DNA of 45,599 nt from a virus: IMG/VR virus record IMGVR_UViG_3300045928_000228, positions 1 through 45,599 of that record. The stretch is one strand, 5' to 3'. The translations under genes were made by a program, and so were the position numbers. The notes under the pieces are model-generated. The model saw only the letters and a program-made list of their open reading frames with translations. It ran no database searches and was not told where the DNA came from. Below, piece by piece: positions 16,373 to 25,009 of the stretch. The first letter of the stretch is position 1; each line of letters begins with the position of its first letter.

Positions 16373-17287
16373 TCAGCCGATCAGCCGGATGGCTTCGGCC
16401 CGCGACTGCACGAGTTGATCGAGCAGGCCGATTTCCAACGCTTGCTTGCCGGTGAAGACCTGGCCTTGCATCTGGTCGGGCTTCATCGCGGGGCGATGCG
16501 CGGTCATGTGCTGCGCGAATTCGGCGCCGAGGGTCTTCACCATGCTTTTGAGGTAATCTTTCTGCTCGTCGGTCATGGCCACGTACGGGTTGCCGGTGCC
16601 TTTAAATTTGCCCGAGGTGAAGAGGTTCACGGTGATGCCCAGGGAATCGAGCATCCGGGAGAAATCGACGCTCTGCAGGATGGTGCCGATCGAGCCGTTG
16701 ATCGAGGAACTCACGCCGAACCGCGCGACGGCGCCGGCGCTCAAATATTCCGCGGCGCTGGCGCTCAACTGGCCGTTAAAACTGAACAGATCCACGGCGC
16801 CGGAGATTTCGTCGATGAGCGCGGCGAGTTCGGGCGTGCCCGCGACGGTGCCGCCGGGCGAGTTGATGTCGAGCAGGATTTTGGTGGCGCCTTCGGCGAG
16901 GGCCTGATTCAGGTCGTCGGCGACGTCTTCGTGCGAGATGACGCCGTAATATTTTTTGTCGCTGCCGGTGGCGCCTTTCAGCAATGGGCCGTGCACAGGG
17001 ACGATGGCGAGGCCGGAGCTGGTGATTTCCATCTTCGGGATTTCATCGCCATAGGCGTCGTGGGAGGGGCGTCGGGCGATGGGTTCCTCGCGTGTAGCGT
17101 CGGCGCTGTGCGCCGATGGCGATGCCGATGCGGCCACAGGCGATGCGGCCACAGGCCGCACACTACAACTGAGCAGCACCAGCAAAAGCGGATCGAGGGC
17201 GGCGGGGTAGATGTGCCAGTCCTGGGAGAAGAAACGCTGGAGGGCAGCGGGGTTCAGCGCGTGCGCGCGCGGCAGTGTATCGCTCAT
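16373..17287 (-). CDS. S49-family head maturation protease
   Basis: A 304-aa protein. Family hallmarks are visible: I-V-P-V-H-G-P-L at about 95, I-L-L-D-I-N-S-P-G-G at 137-146, the Ser region Q-L-S-A-S-A-A-E-Y (S175/S177 candidates), and G-S-I-G-T at 198-202. S49 (SppA-like) proteases mature phage heads by trimming scaffold and coat. It sits between the fibre gene and the scaffold gene. Residues about 41-68 are a low-complexity insert (V-R-P-V-A-A-S-P-V-A-A-S-A) read from a family A repeat at 17093-17166, placed before the catalytic domain. Confidence 0.85.
   Translation of the reverse strand: MSDTLPRAHALNPAALQRFFSQDWHIYPAALDPLLLVLLSCSVRPVAASPVAASASPSAHSADATREEPIARRPSHDAYGDEIPKMEITSSGLAIVPVHGPLLKGATGSDKKYYGVISHEDVADDLNQALAEGATKILLDINSPGGTVAGTPELAALIDEISGAVDLFSFNGQLSASAAEYLSAGAVARFGVSSSINGSIGTILQSVDFSRMLDSLGITVNLFTSGKFKGTGNPYVAMTDEQKDYLKSMVKTLGAEFAQHMTAHRPAMKPDQMQGQVFTGKQALEIGLLDQLVQSRAEAIRLIG
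17093..17166. repeat. Family A repeat inside the protease gene
   Basis: TGTAGCGTCGGCGCTGTGCGCCGA, two copies of GATGCGGCCACAGGC, and an ending in CACACTACAAC, in frame. Confidence 0.75.
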
Positions 17288-17289
17288 TC

Positions 17290-17377
17290 AAAGGAGAAGT
17301 CAGAAGTCAGAGATCAGAGGTCAGAAGGCAGAAGGCACGAAGACAGAAGGCAGAAGGCAGAAGGCGGAAGGCGGAAT
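17290..17377. repeat. Heptanucleotide repeat tract
   Basis: CAGAAGT/CAGAAGG-type units occur in both halves, here with the same orientation throughout (not an inverted pair). Confidence 0.75.
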
Positions 17378-19759
17378 TTACTGGTAGAATTCCCACACGA
17401 TAATGACGCCTTGGCTGCCGTTGCCCCCGGCGCGGTCGGTGTTGGTGATGACGGCCGCGCCCCCGCCGCCAGCGCCGTAGCCGGTCGCGTTGCCGCCCAC
17501 GGCGGCGGTTTGGGCCGCGCCGCCGCCGCCGTAGATGGTGCCGGCGCCCTGGCCGGAGATCGCGAGCGCGGATGAGACACAGAATCCGTTGCCTCCAGCA
17601 GTGCCGCCAGTGCTGACGGTGCCGCCGGTGGCGACGGAAGCGCCGGCGCCGCCGAGGGTGATGCTCACGGCGGCCGCGCTAGCCTTGCCGACGCCGCCAT
17701 TGCCGCCGGGCGCGGTCATCAGGTTAGTGAAGGTGGTGCTGCCGCCGTTGGTGCCGTTGTTCGCGCCGGCCGCACCGCCGCCACCGCCCAGGCCCACGGT
17801 AACGACGTAACTGGCGGCCGGGGTGGTGATGTTCGTGCTGGCATACGCGCCGCTGCCCCCGCCCCCGCCCGCCGCGCTTTGGCTGTTCGCCCCGTCCACG
17901 CCGCCGCCGCCCGCGCCGCCGCCGACGCATTCGACGAAGATGTATTTCACGCCGGTGGGCACGGTGTAGGTGCTGATGCCGGTGGCGGTGATGATGGTGC
18001 GGGTGAAGTTGGTGACGGCGCGCGTGCCCGCGAGATTGGTCAGGTCGGTATCACTGGCTTGTTTGGCGTCGAGCTGGGTTTGGATGGCGCTGGTGACGCC
18101 ATCGAGGTATTCGAGTTCGGTGGTGGAGACGCCGGCCGAGTTGGTGAGCTGGCCTTGGGCGTCATAGACGGCCACGCGGCTGGCGGTGGCGTTATTGATG
18201 AACGGGGCGTAAAGGGACGGGGCATTGCTGAGCACGACACCGCCGCTGCCGGTTTCATCGGTAATAGCCGTGGCGAAGTTCGCGCTGGTATCGCTCAGGG
18301 CGTAGCCGGCAAACGTGGTGGGGTTGCTGCCCGCGGTGGCGCGGCCCTTGGCGTCAATGGTCAGGCTGCGGTAGGTGCTGGCGCTGATGCCGGTGTCCGC
18401 CAGGTCGAGTGTGGGAGCGCTGAACGAAAAATTCGCGGAGAGGGTGGTGTCCACCAGGTTGGTGCTGCTATCGGTGCTGACGATTTTGGCGGCATTCATA
18501 TTGCGCGGATGCAGGAACATCGGGCGGTAAATGCCGTTAGTGTCGAGGCGGGCCAGATCCAGACCGCCGAGGGGCGCGCCGCCGCGCCAGGCCCAGGTGG
18601 TGTGTCCGGCGAAAATGTTGTCGATGTTGGTGGCGGTATCGAAACGGTACGGCTGGCCGATGCTGGCCGGGTTCATAATGACGACGGTTTGATCGCGGAC
18701 GGCGAAAGCCATTTGCGCGGAATTGGTCGCGATGGACATGGAGATGAAGCTCCATTTGTTGTTGTTCCGGTAGTCGCCATATTCAAAAAGCCAGGTGCCG
18801 AGCACGGTGGAGTTGGTCGGATTGGAAAGGCGGACAGCATTATGCAGCGCGAATCCCTTGTTGGTGTCGTACACGCTGACGTTCATGCCCGTGAAATTGG
18901 TGTCGCCTTCCGCAGGGCTGCGGTGGGTGTTGAAGAGATAGCCGTCCGTGCCGCCGCCGGTGTAATTGGTGAGGGTATGCGCGCCCACAATCAGGGTCTG
19001 GTACTGGGTGTTGATCATCCAGGCATTCGAAATGGCCGTGGCCGTCGGGCGAATGTAGGTGCCATCATTGAGAAATGGGCTGGAAAGACCTTCCAAAACG
19101 TTCGTGGGCAGCTTGGCCCAGTTGGTCAGATGTTCATTCGTCAGGCTCAAACTGCCGGCCGCGATTTGGAAGTAGAGCGGTTGCGCGTTGGTGACGTTCT
19201 GATCGACGGTGGCCACGAGATTAGTGAGCACCGCGCTGCCGTGTTGCTTGGTGCGCACCAGGGCGTCGAGCCCGTTGGTGGCGCCTTCCAGATTGCCCAC
19301 GCGGGTGTGCAGGCCGTTGGTGGCGCCCTGGAGGTTGGCGACGGCGGCCAGAGTGGGAAACGCATTGGTGGGGAGCTTGGCCCAGTTGGTCAGATATTCG
19401 TTGGTGAGGGTAAAGGTGAGCGTGCCGGACGTCGTGACGGGTGAGCCGGAAATCGCAAAATGCGCGCTGCCCGCCAGGGCGACGCTGGTGACGGTGCCGC
19501 CGCCGCCGCCGATGAGCGAGGAATTCAACCGCATTTTGCCGCCGGGCAAATAATCAATGACGATGTTGTCCCCGGCGAAGATGTTGCTCCAGAAAAAGGC
19601 GCGCGGGGTGTGCAAACCCGCTTCCAGCGGGCCGCCGTACTGGTTGGTGGCGCGCACGGGAAGAATGATCTCCTGTGCGTGGAGGTGAACGGCGAGGACG
19701 AAGAGGAAAGCCAAACATCGGCGCGCAGCGCCGACGCTACACGCGCGGGCGAGGGTCAT
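17378..19759 (-). CDS. Long fibre protein with a signal-like start and a glycine-rich receptor-binding end
   Basis: A 793-aa protein starting at 19759 by ATGA overlap with the portal stop. Residues about 10-28 are hydrophobic and end L-H-A-Q. An N-terminal motif N-I-F-A-G...L-P-G-G-K-M-R-L-N is shared with the 701-aa fibre at 41574-43679. The middle has T-N-G-L/T-N-E-Y-L repeats and a T-E-L-E-Y-L-D-G-V-T-S-A-I-Q-T fibre motif. From about 640 to the end there are runs of Gly (G-G-G-A-G-G-G-G type), ending V-I-I-V-W-E-F-Y-Q, like polyglycine-rich receptor-binding tips. Likely a host-binding fibre. A fibre gene between portal and protease is unusual. Confidence 0.75.
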   Translation of the reverse strand: MTLARACSVGAARRCLAFLFVLAVHLHAQEIILPVRATNQYGGPLEAGLHTPRAFFWSNIFAGDNIVIDYLPGGKMRLNSSLIGGGGGTVTSVALAGSAHFAISGSPVTTSGTLTFTLTNEYLTNWAKLPTNAFPTLAAVANLQGATNGLHTRVGNLEGATNGLDALVRTKQHGSAVLTNLVATVDQNVTNAQPLYFQIAAGSLSLTNEHLTNWAKLPTNVLEGLSSPFLNDGTYIRPTATAISNAWMINTQYQTLIVGAHTLTNYTGGGTDGYLFNTHRSPAEGDTNFTGMNVSVYDTNKGFALHNAVRLSNPTNSTVLGTWLFEYGDYRNNNKWSFISMSIATNSAQMAFAVRDQTVVIMNPASIGQPYRFDTATNIDNIFAGHTTWAWRGGAPLGGLDLARLDTNGIYRPMFLHPRNMNAAKIVSTDSSTNLVDTTLSANFSFSAPTLDLADTGISASTYRSLTIDAKGRATAGSNPTTFAGYALSDTSANFATAITDETGSGGVVLSNAPSLYAPFINNATASRVAVYDAQGQLTNSAGVSTTELEYLDGVTSAIQTQLDAKQASDTDLTNLAGTRAVTNFTRTIITATGISTYTVPTGVKYIFVECVGGGAGGGGVDGANSQSAAGGGGGSGAYASTNITTPAASYVVTVGLGGGGGAAGANNGTNGGSTTFTNLMTAPGGNGGVGKASAAAVSITLGGAGASVATGGTVSTGGTAGGNGFCVSSALAISGQGAGTIYGGGGAAQTAAVGGNATGYGAGGGGAAVITNTDRAGGNGSQGVIIVWEFYQ

Positions 19760-21399
19760 GAGGTTTGCGGGCTGGGATTGTCGGCCTCGGCGGGCCGCTG
19801 GCGGCCGGTTTGGTTCTTGCGCTGCATGAGATCGAGAGCCTCGGCGAACGTGAGGCTTTGGCCTTTGGTTTTGGCATAGGCCACGAGCACGCTCGCGCGG
19901 TCGATCAGGTCCTTGTTTTCGGTTTCCTTTTGGCCGCGCCGGTCCAGCCACCATTTGCCCTTCTTCTCGCAGAGGGAACTCAGGGTTTCGGAGCCGAGAT
20001 CGAAATTTTCCTGGTCGGCGAGTTCGTCGTAGCCCTGATCGACGGTGAGTTGCGGGGGCATGTTGAAGCCCCAGCGGAGGAAGTCGGCGCCATCATTATT
20101 TTTCGAGCCTTGCCCGCTATTCATGCGGGCGGCGACGGCGAATTGAACGCAGCGTTTGGCGCGGATTTTCAGGGTGCGCTGGCGCTTGGCAATGGCGGTG
20201 CGGGCCTGGTTCTGGATCAGGCGCACGCTGGCGCCGCCGATGCGGGAAGGATCGAGCAACTCATGGAACCAGCGCAAGGCGAGCATGGCGCGACGCTCGA
20301 GGCGCATGACGAAGGCTTCGGTGTTCGGGTGCGGTTGATCATGCTTGAGGGCTTCAATGTCTTCGCCGGAATTGGCGCGCATGTAATACGCCTCGCCGCC
20401 CATGATCTTTTCGACTTTCACGTCGTTGGGCGGGATGAAATCGCCGGTGCCGTTATCAGGCCGGGCGACGATGAGATCGCCGCCGGGACCGGCATCGCCG
20501 GTCTCGGTCTTGATCTTCACGCCGAAACTGGCCAGGCGTTTGACGGCTTTTTTGAGGAAGGCGTCGATGTCGTCCCCGTCGAACACGTCGAGCATGGCTT
20601 TGCCGATGCGCGGCACGCCGCGGTGCAGGAAGCGGAATTCGGGCTCGAAACTGAGCTGGCAGTTGTACGCGGGGATGATCTCGGAGTCGTCTTCCGGCGA
20701 GCCGCCGGAAGAAGCACGCGAGCCGCGCGCGCTCCCCTTCAACTGAATGCCGATAAATTGGTCGTCGCGATCGAGCACGACGCCGTTAACGATGCGGGCG
20801 CCGTCATACGGGCCGCCTTTGACGGTGTCTCCACTGCTCGCAGCGCGAGCAGTGCTACCAGCGCGCGAGGTGCTCCCGCCAATCTGCAGGGCTTCAATGA
20901 GCTTGAGCCGGGGCTGGTTGTTTTCGTCCATGACGAAGATGACGGCATCGTCGCCGTCCATGTCCCAAGCCATCGAGGAGAGTTCGAGTTCGGTGCGGAA
21001 ATCGAATTGGCCGCACAAGCTGGCGTTCGGGTACCACTCGTGCATGAGCCATTCTTCGTATTCCTGGCCCCACTTGGGATTGCGCCCGGTGTAGTGCGGG
21101 CGCCAGCCATCGCCAACGGCGTATTCGGCTTTTTGCGCGATGGCGTAAGCAATGTTCGAGTTTTGCGCGAAGAGTTGGCGCGAGAAGTTCACCAGCTCGA
21201 GCCAATCGTAATCGTAAAGGCCGCAGGTGTTGGCCCAGGGGCTCGGGCGCGGGCGGTAATAGTCCTCCTGCGCGGTGGTGCGCGGGGTGGCAAACAGGCT
21301 GGTGCCGACCCAGGCGGAGGGGGAACCCACCCCTTCACCCCTCCCAGGAGGGGAACCGGGAGCGTCCTGGCCGCGGCGGTCGATGATGCGATAGGTCAT
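19756..21399 (-). CDS. Portal protein (lambda gpB type)
   Basis: A 547-aa protein with the lambda-type portal pattern: D-Y-D-W-L-E-L-V-N-F-S-R-Q-L-F-A-Q-N, N-I-A-Y-A-I-A-Q-K, V-G-D-G-W, and a stem region with V-R-L-I-Q-N-Q-A-R-T-A-I-A-K-R-Q. The ring forms the DNA gateway of the head. The start at M-T-Y-R-I (21399) is chosen because residues further upstream are only translated heptad repeats. Two palindromic repeats sit in frame (20690-20735, family B; 20833-20876, family A type), adding S-R-A-S-S-G-G-S-P and T-S-R-A-G-S-T-A-R-A stretches. The protein nonetheless looks intact. Confidence 0.85.
   Translation of the reverse strand: MTYRIIDRRGQDAPGSPPGRGEGVGSPSAWVGTSLFATPRTTAQEDYYRPRPSPWANTCGLYDYDWLELVNFSRQLFAQNSNIAYAIAQKAEYAVGDGWRPHYTGRNPKWGQEYEEWLMHEWYPNASLCGQFDFRTELELSSMAWDMDGDDAVIFVMDENNQPRLKLIEALQIGGSTSRAGSTARAASSGDTVKGGPYDGARIVNGVVLDRDDQFIGIQLKGSARGSRASSGGSPEDDSEIIPAYNCQLSFEPEFRFLHRGVPRIGKAMLDVFDGDDIDAFLKKAVKRLASFGVKIKTETGDAGPGGDLIVARPDNGTGDFIPPNDVKVEKIMGGEAYYMRANSGEDIEALKHDQPHPNTEAFVMRLERRAMLALRWFHELLDPSRIGGASVRLIQNQARTAIAKRQRTLKIRAKRCVQFAVAARMNSGQGSKNNDGADFLRWGFNMPPQLTVDQGYDELADQENFDLGSETLSSLCEKKGKWWLDRRGQKETENKDLIDRASVLVAYAKTKGQSLTFAEALDLMQRKNQTGRQRPAEADNPSPQTS
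20690..20735. repeat. Family B repeat inside the portal gene
   Basis: TCTTCCGGCGAGCCGCCGGAAGA and CACGCGAGCCGCGCGCGCTCCCC, in frame. A second palindrome, CTGCTCGCAGCGCGAGCAG, follows at 20833-20851. Confidence 0.75.
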
Positions 21400-21407
21400 G
21401 GGGAAAG

Positions 21408-21510
21408 GGAGTGGAGTGATGGAGTGATGGAGTGATGGAGTGATGGGAAAGCGCAGCCAATCGCGTGCGCGGCAATACTCCAACACTCCATTACTCCATT
21501 ACTCCGTTGT
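21408..21510. repeat. Second heptad family (GGAGTGAT) as an inverted pair
   Basis: Four GGAGTGATGG-type units are followed by about 45 bases, then by TCCAACAC/TCCATTAC units in the opposite sense. The halves can pair. Related tracts occur at 4493-4526, 15740-15765 and 40728-40860. Confidence 0.8.
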
Positions 21511-21765
21511 TCAGACATATCGCGGCGTGGTTCTGCGCGTGCGGGTGTTGGTGCTGGGGTAATCGTCCGGGGCCAGGGCGTTCAAGGCCGCATAGAGCAT
21601 CTCGTAGCGGGCTTGCGGGGTGAGGAAGATTTTACTTTGGCCGCTGGAATCGCCGGCGCCCCACTGGATCAGGGTTTTGCCCGCGGCGATCTCGGCCTGG
21701 ACCTTCTCGATCTGTTGCTCAAGCCATTCGCGGGGCTGGCCAAAGAAATAGTTGAACGCTGCCAT
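21511..21765 (-). CDS. gpW-like head-tail connector
   Basis: An 84-aa protein, M-A-A-F-N-Y-F-F-G-Q-P. It has a helix L-E-Q-Q-I-E-K-V-Q-A-E-I-A-A-G-K, then Q-W-G-A-G-D-S-S, and a C-terminal Arg/Thr-rich tail. The length, the E-x-x-I-A-x-G-x-x-x-x-x-x-x-G-D signature, and the place between terminase and portal match lambda gpW, which seals the head after packaging. Confidence 0.75.
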   Translation of the reverse strand: MAAFNYFFGQPREWLEQQIEKVQAEIAAGKTLIQWGAGDSSGQSKIFLTPQARYEMLYAALNALAPDDYPSTNTRTRRTTPRYV

Positions 21766-21771
21766 TCTTCA

Positions 21772-21853
21772 GAAGGGCAGACAGTCAGAGGGCAGAGGAC
21801 AGAGGATAGATGTCAGACCTCTGACCTCTGATCTCTGATCTCTGATCTCTGGT
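21772..21853. repeat. Heptanucleotide repeat tract
   Basis: CAGAGGG/CAGAGGA units are followed by TCTGACC/TCTGATC units. It reaches into the 3' end of the next gene, giving that protein an S-E-I-R-D-Q-R-S-E-V end. Confidence 0.8.
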
Positions 21854-22385
21854 CCAGTTTGGCCAGGCGGGCTTCGAGGGCGGCGACTTTGGCGTAGAGG
21901 GCCGTAATCTCGGCGCAGTGCAGGCCGCCGCCTTTGATGGAAACGCTGCCGGTGAATTGGAATTCCCAATTCCCGCGATACGGCTGCGCGAACAGGCCGA
22001 CGTTGCCGGTCTTCGGGTCACTCCAATAGATGCCGTCACAGAGAAGGTCGTGCCGGATGTAGTCGGAGTATTTGCGGACGACGAAGCCCCACGGACGCCG
22101 GATGGTCTTGCGGTCGATGCTGCGGACCTCGAGGTAACGCTCGAATTGCGCGTCGGTGTCTTTGCCCTGGCCGCACCAATGGGTTTCGAGCACGTCCATG
22201 AACATGGGCTCGTCGGGCTTTTCGCTGCGGACGTTGTAACCCCAGAAGTACGCGACGTTGCCGCGCGGGACGGCGTGGTTGTAATGCGCCTCGGCGCAAA
22301 AGGAATAGGAAGCGCTCACGGCGCGCTCTTTATCGGGCGGGGCCAGGGTGAAGCCCGGGGCGGGGAAGGTGGCGGCGGTGGTCAT
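21813..22385 (-). CDS. Hypothetical protein between large terminase and connector
   Basis: A 190-aa protein starting at the ATG overlapping the terminase stop (22385). Soluble alpha/beta sequence with many aromatic residues (W-G-Y-N-V-R, Y-I-R-H-D-L-L-C-D-G-I-Y-W) and a C-terminal coiled-coil stub. The last ten residues are heptad-repeat translation, so the native stop may have been replaced by one in the repeat. No family recognised. Confidence 0.6.
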   Translation of the reverse strand: MTTAATFPAPGFTLAPPDKERAVSASYSFCAEAHYNHAVPRGNVAYFWGYNVRSEKPDEPMFMDVLETHWCGQGKDTDAQFERYLEVRSIDRKTIRRPWGFVVRKYSDYIRHDLLCDGIYWSDPKTGNVGLFAQPYRGNWEFQFTGSVSIKGGGLHCAEITALYAKVAALEARLAKLDQRSEIRDQRSEV

Positions 22386-24448
22386 GCAGGGGCGTCCTCC
22401 ACCTGCGCGGCGACGTCGATGATGAGGCCGCGGTTGATCGCGCGCCAGGTGCACATGCAGCGGCAGTCGGCGTAGTGGTCGTCAGCGTGGACGTTCACGT
22501 ATTTCCACCTTGCCATGCCGAATTGCGGTTGCACATGTTCTTTTTTCCAGGCGTGCAGTTGGCGGAAGTATTCCGCGTTCCAATCGCCTTTCAAGGTCTC
22601 GACTTTCACGTCTTTCACCCCGCCATCGCGGCGCGCGCTGACGATGTCTTTGATGGGCGGATTGAGCCAAGTGATGATCGGGCATTGTTTCTTGAGCCAG
22701 CCTTTCCGGCCGCCACCCAGGTCCACCGGGGCGAGCAGGTCTTTCCGGCGCGGATCGTCGGCGCGCAGGCCGATGGCGGGGTCGCCTGTTTGCGGCGGCC
22801 ACTTGTAGGGGAGCGGGATTTTTTGGCCGGTCTCGGCGTTTTTCCAGAGGAAAACGAATTCGTCGGAGCCGCGCAGGGCTTTCCAACTCACCCACCTCGG
22901 CCTTCCGGCGGGGGTGCCGGAAGGGACACGGTCGGCGGCGTGTGCTCCCCAGACGATGTGGCCGTGTTCGGCGCAGTTTCTCACGACTTCGGCAGGGCGA
23001 TGGGACCAGTCCACCATCACGTCTTCATCGAGCACGCCGTACTCGAGTTGCACCTCACGGATTTCGCTCCAGTTATGGACCATTTTCGCGAATACGGCGG
23101 CTTCGTCGCCGCGGGCGCTCCAGGCCATCACGAGGACCCAGAAATGATCGATCTGCACGTCGGCAGCGAGGAAGATGTGGTCTTGCAAGGGCCAGAATTT
23201 CTTCTGCGCGGCGAGGGCGGTGCGGTCGGCGCTGGAAATTTCGATGACGGGGGCGTTCGCATACGGATTCAGACGCTTGGGGTCCCAGGAGACGGCGCCG
23301 CGCTTGGTCATCAGCTCGCGCATGCGCTCGTGATAGCCCGCTTTCCAGGCGCGCGCGGCTTTGATCCAGTCCACCGCGAGATCGCCCCAGGAGTATTCGG
23401 AGGGCGGGAGAGCGAGGCTGTTCCAGCGGAAGGAAACGGTGTCGCGCGGGGCGCTCGGGTTGGTGACGCGGTAGCGGGCGCGCTCGTTCATGCGGCGCGA
23501 GGTTTCTTCGGTTTGCTGAATGGCAGCGCCGCAATGTTCGCACACGAGGCGGGTGGCGTTTTTCACGGCTTCGAAATCCCATTGGCCGGCGGGCTTCGTG
23601 ATTTCGTTGGTGGGGAAGCGGAGGTGTTTTTCCAAGTCCACAAAATCAATGGATTGATGGCCGCCGCAGTGCGGGCACGCGAGTTCCCATTCGCGCATGT
23701 CGCCGGCGGTGAAGCAGGCGTCGAGTTCGCAGCCGGCGTTGCCCGCGGTGGAGCCGTTGACGATGCGTTTGTTGGGCCAGGCGGTGACGCGCTTGTGCGC
23801 CTCGGCGAGCAGGGACATGGGTTGCCAGACGAACACGTCATCGGTGAACACGTAGCGCAGGCTGTGGCCCTGGGTGTTCGAGGGGTTGGCCGCGAGGATG
23901 AGCGAGAAGGTGTGTTTGAAGCTGATTTTGCATTTGCCGGTCGAGTGGCGGCACTGGCGGAGGAAGGGCTGGATGGCTTCAGTGTCTTCAATCATCGGGA
24001 GCCAGCGGTCGTCCGCGATCGGGCGGACAAATTCGTTGGTTTGCACGTAATAGCCAATCGGGCCGGGGCTCTCGCACAGGGACCAGATCGCGTGCGTGAG
24101 CATGAAAAAGGTTTTGCTGCCCTGCACACAGCATTGCAGCGTGATCATCTTGCGATGGTTGTCGGCGAATTCGGCGCTGGGCTCCTTGAGCCATGGGGTG
24201 CGCGAGAAATCGGGGCGCGTGCCCTTCGGGGAATTGCGAATGCGAACGTGGTCCTCGATCCAGGCCCAGGGCGGGCGCAGATCGCGCGGCTTCAGCGCGG
24301 CGCGCGCAGCGGCTTCGAGGTCGATGTAGTTTTGGTCACGGGGTTCGCCGTGGCGGTTCTTGGCCACGGGTTCGAGTGGAGAGTCATTTTGAGCTGCTCG
24401 TTGAGCGCGGTCCACTTTTTCTCGATGGCCGCAATGTCGCCACCACAC
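22382..24448 (-). CDS. Terminase large subunit, GpA family
   Basis: A 688-aa protein (661 aa from an in-frame GTG at 24367). GpA-type motifs: W-A-W-I-E-D-H at about 61-67, an ATPase loop Q-G-S-K-T-F-F-M at 109-116, an acidic Walker B-like Y-V-F-T-D-D at 199-204, two C-x-H/P-C-G zinc knuckles (C-P-H-C-G, C-E-H-C-G), and a nuclease-type L-A-A-D-V-Q-I-D-H. This motor cuts and packages the DNA into the portal. It overlaps the small subunit gene. A family B repeat (22903-22950) sits in frame in the C-terminal part, adding G-A-H-A-A-D-R-V-P-S-G. Confidence 0.9.
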   Translation of the reverse strand: MWWRHCGHREKVDRAQRAAQNDSPLEPVAKNRHGEPRDQNYIDLEAAARAALKPRDLRPPWAWIEDHVRIRNSPKGTRPDFSRTPWLKEPSAEFADNHRKMITLQCCVQGSKTFFMLTHAIWSLCESPGPIGYYVQTNEFVRPIADDRWLPMIEDTEAIQPFLRQCRHSTGKCKISFKHTFSLILAANPSNTQGHSLRYVFTDDVFVWQPMSLLAEAHKRVTAWPNKRIVNGSTAGNAGCELDACFTAGDMREWELACPHCGGHQSIDFVDLEKHLRFPTNEITKPAGQWDFEAVKNATRLVCEHCGAAIQQTEETSRRMNERARYRVTNPSAPRDTVSFRWNSLALPPSEYSWGDLAVDWIKAARAWKAGYHERMRELMTKRGAVSWDPKRLNPYANAPVIEISSADRTALAAQKKFWPLQDHIFLAADVQIDHFWVLVMAWSARGDEAAVFAKMVHNWSEIREVQLEYGVLDEDVMVDWSHRPAEVVRNCAEHGHIVWGAHAADRVPSGTPAGRPRWVSWKALRGSDEFVFLWKNAETGQKIPLPYKWPPQTGDPAIGLRADDPRRKDLLAPVDLGGGRKGWLKKQCPIITWLNPPIKDIVSARRDGGVKDVKVETLKGDWNAEYFRQLHAWKKEHVQPQFGMARWKYVNVHADDHYADCRCMCTWRAINRGLIIDVAAQVEDAPA
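22903..22950. repeat. Family B repeat inside the terminase gene
   Basis: CCTTCCGGCGGGGGTGCCGGAAGG and a GGCGGCGTGTGCTCCCC ending, in frame with terminase. Confidence 0.75.
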
Positions 24449-24930
24449 CGCGCGAGATCCGGCGCGTAGGTCGCGGGTTGCGCGTCGAGCAGCTTCACGA
24501 TCTCACGCACGAAGGCGGCCGTCACTTCCTCGCCCACGCCTTTATGGATGTAGAGCGCGTCCTGCACGTCGTTGAACTTTTTCTTTTTGCGCAGGACCTC
24601 GTCCTGGATGGCTTGCGCCTTTCGGTCGGACTCGGAAAGCGGGTGCTGCTCGTAAAGCCACACGAGCAGCCAGGGGTTCAACTGTGCGACATCGACGCGG
24701 CTGCCGCGGAAGCCTGGCGCCCCGGCATCTTTCGCGCGGCGTAAGAGGCGCGCCGGCACGCCGAGCTGCGCGGCGGCGGCCTTGATGGAATCGCAAACGG
24801 TCGATTGCGATGGCTCACGCGATAAGAAATGGAGATCCGCATCGTTGAGATGTTTACCGGCCTTCCAGCGCTTGAGGATGTCCTGCAGTTGCCGCGAGTG
24901 GGCGCGGATGGCCTCCTCAATACTTTCCAT
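24292..24930 (-). CDS. Terminase small subunit-like protein
   Basis: A 212-aa protein just upstream of, and overlapping, the large subunit. Residues 45-75 look like a helix-turn-helix (D-S-I-K-A-A-A-A-Q-L-G-V-P-A-R-L-L-R-R-A-K). A charged central helix (R-K-A-Q-A-I-Q-D-E-V-L-R-K-K-K) suits oligomer formation. Small terminases select viral DNA and load the motor. The basic C-terminal tail overlaps the start of the large subunit in another frame. Confidence 0.7.
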   Translation of the reverse strand: MESIEEAIRAHSRQLQDILKRWKAGKHLNDADLHFLSREPSQSTVCDSIKAAAAQLGVPARLLRRAKDAGAPGFRGSRVDVAQLNPWLLVWLYEQHPLSESDRKAQAIQDEVLRKKKKFNDVQDALYIHKGVGEEVTAAFVREIVKLLDAQPATYAPDLARCGGDIAAIEKKWTALNEQLKMTLHSNPWPRTATANPVTKTTSTSKPLRAPR

Positions 24931-25009
24931 GCCCGCGCGTTTTTTTGTTTTTTTCGTACCTCACTGGAAAAGAAGCCGCGGTTTGGTAACCTGAATTTCG
25001 GTTTTCGCC

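Noticed and set aside
17879-19444. 521-codon plus-strand frame opposite the fibre
   Set aside because: Gly/Ala-rich shadow of the polyglycine fibre gene.
17378-19759. Diversity-generating retroelement target at the fibre end
   Set aside because: No reverse transcriptase or template/variable repeat pair is seen.
19765-21435. 556-codon plus-strand frame opposite portal
   Set aside because: Antisense shadow of the portal gene.
22475-24469. 664-codon plus-strand frame opposite terminase
   Set aside because: Gly/Ala/Val/Arg-rich antisense shadow typical of GC-rich DNA. The terminase on the other strand is clear.
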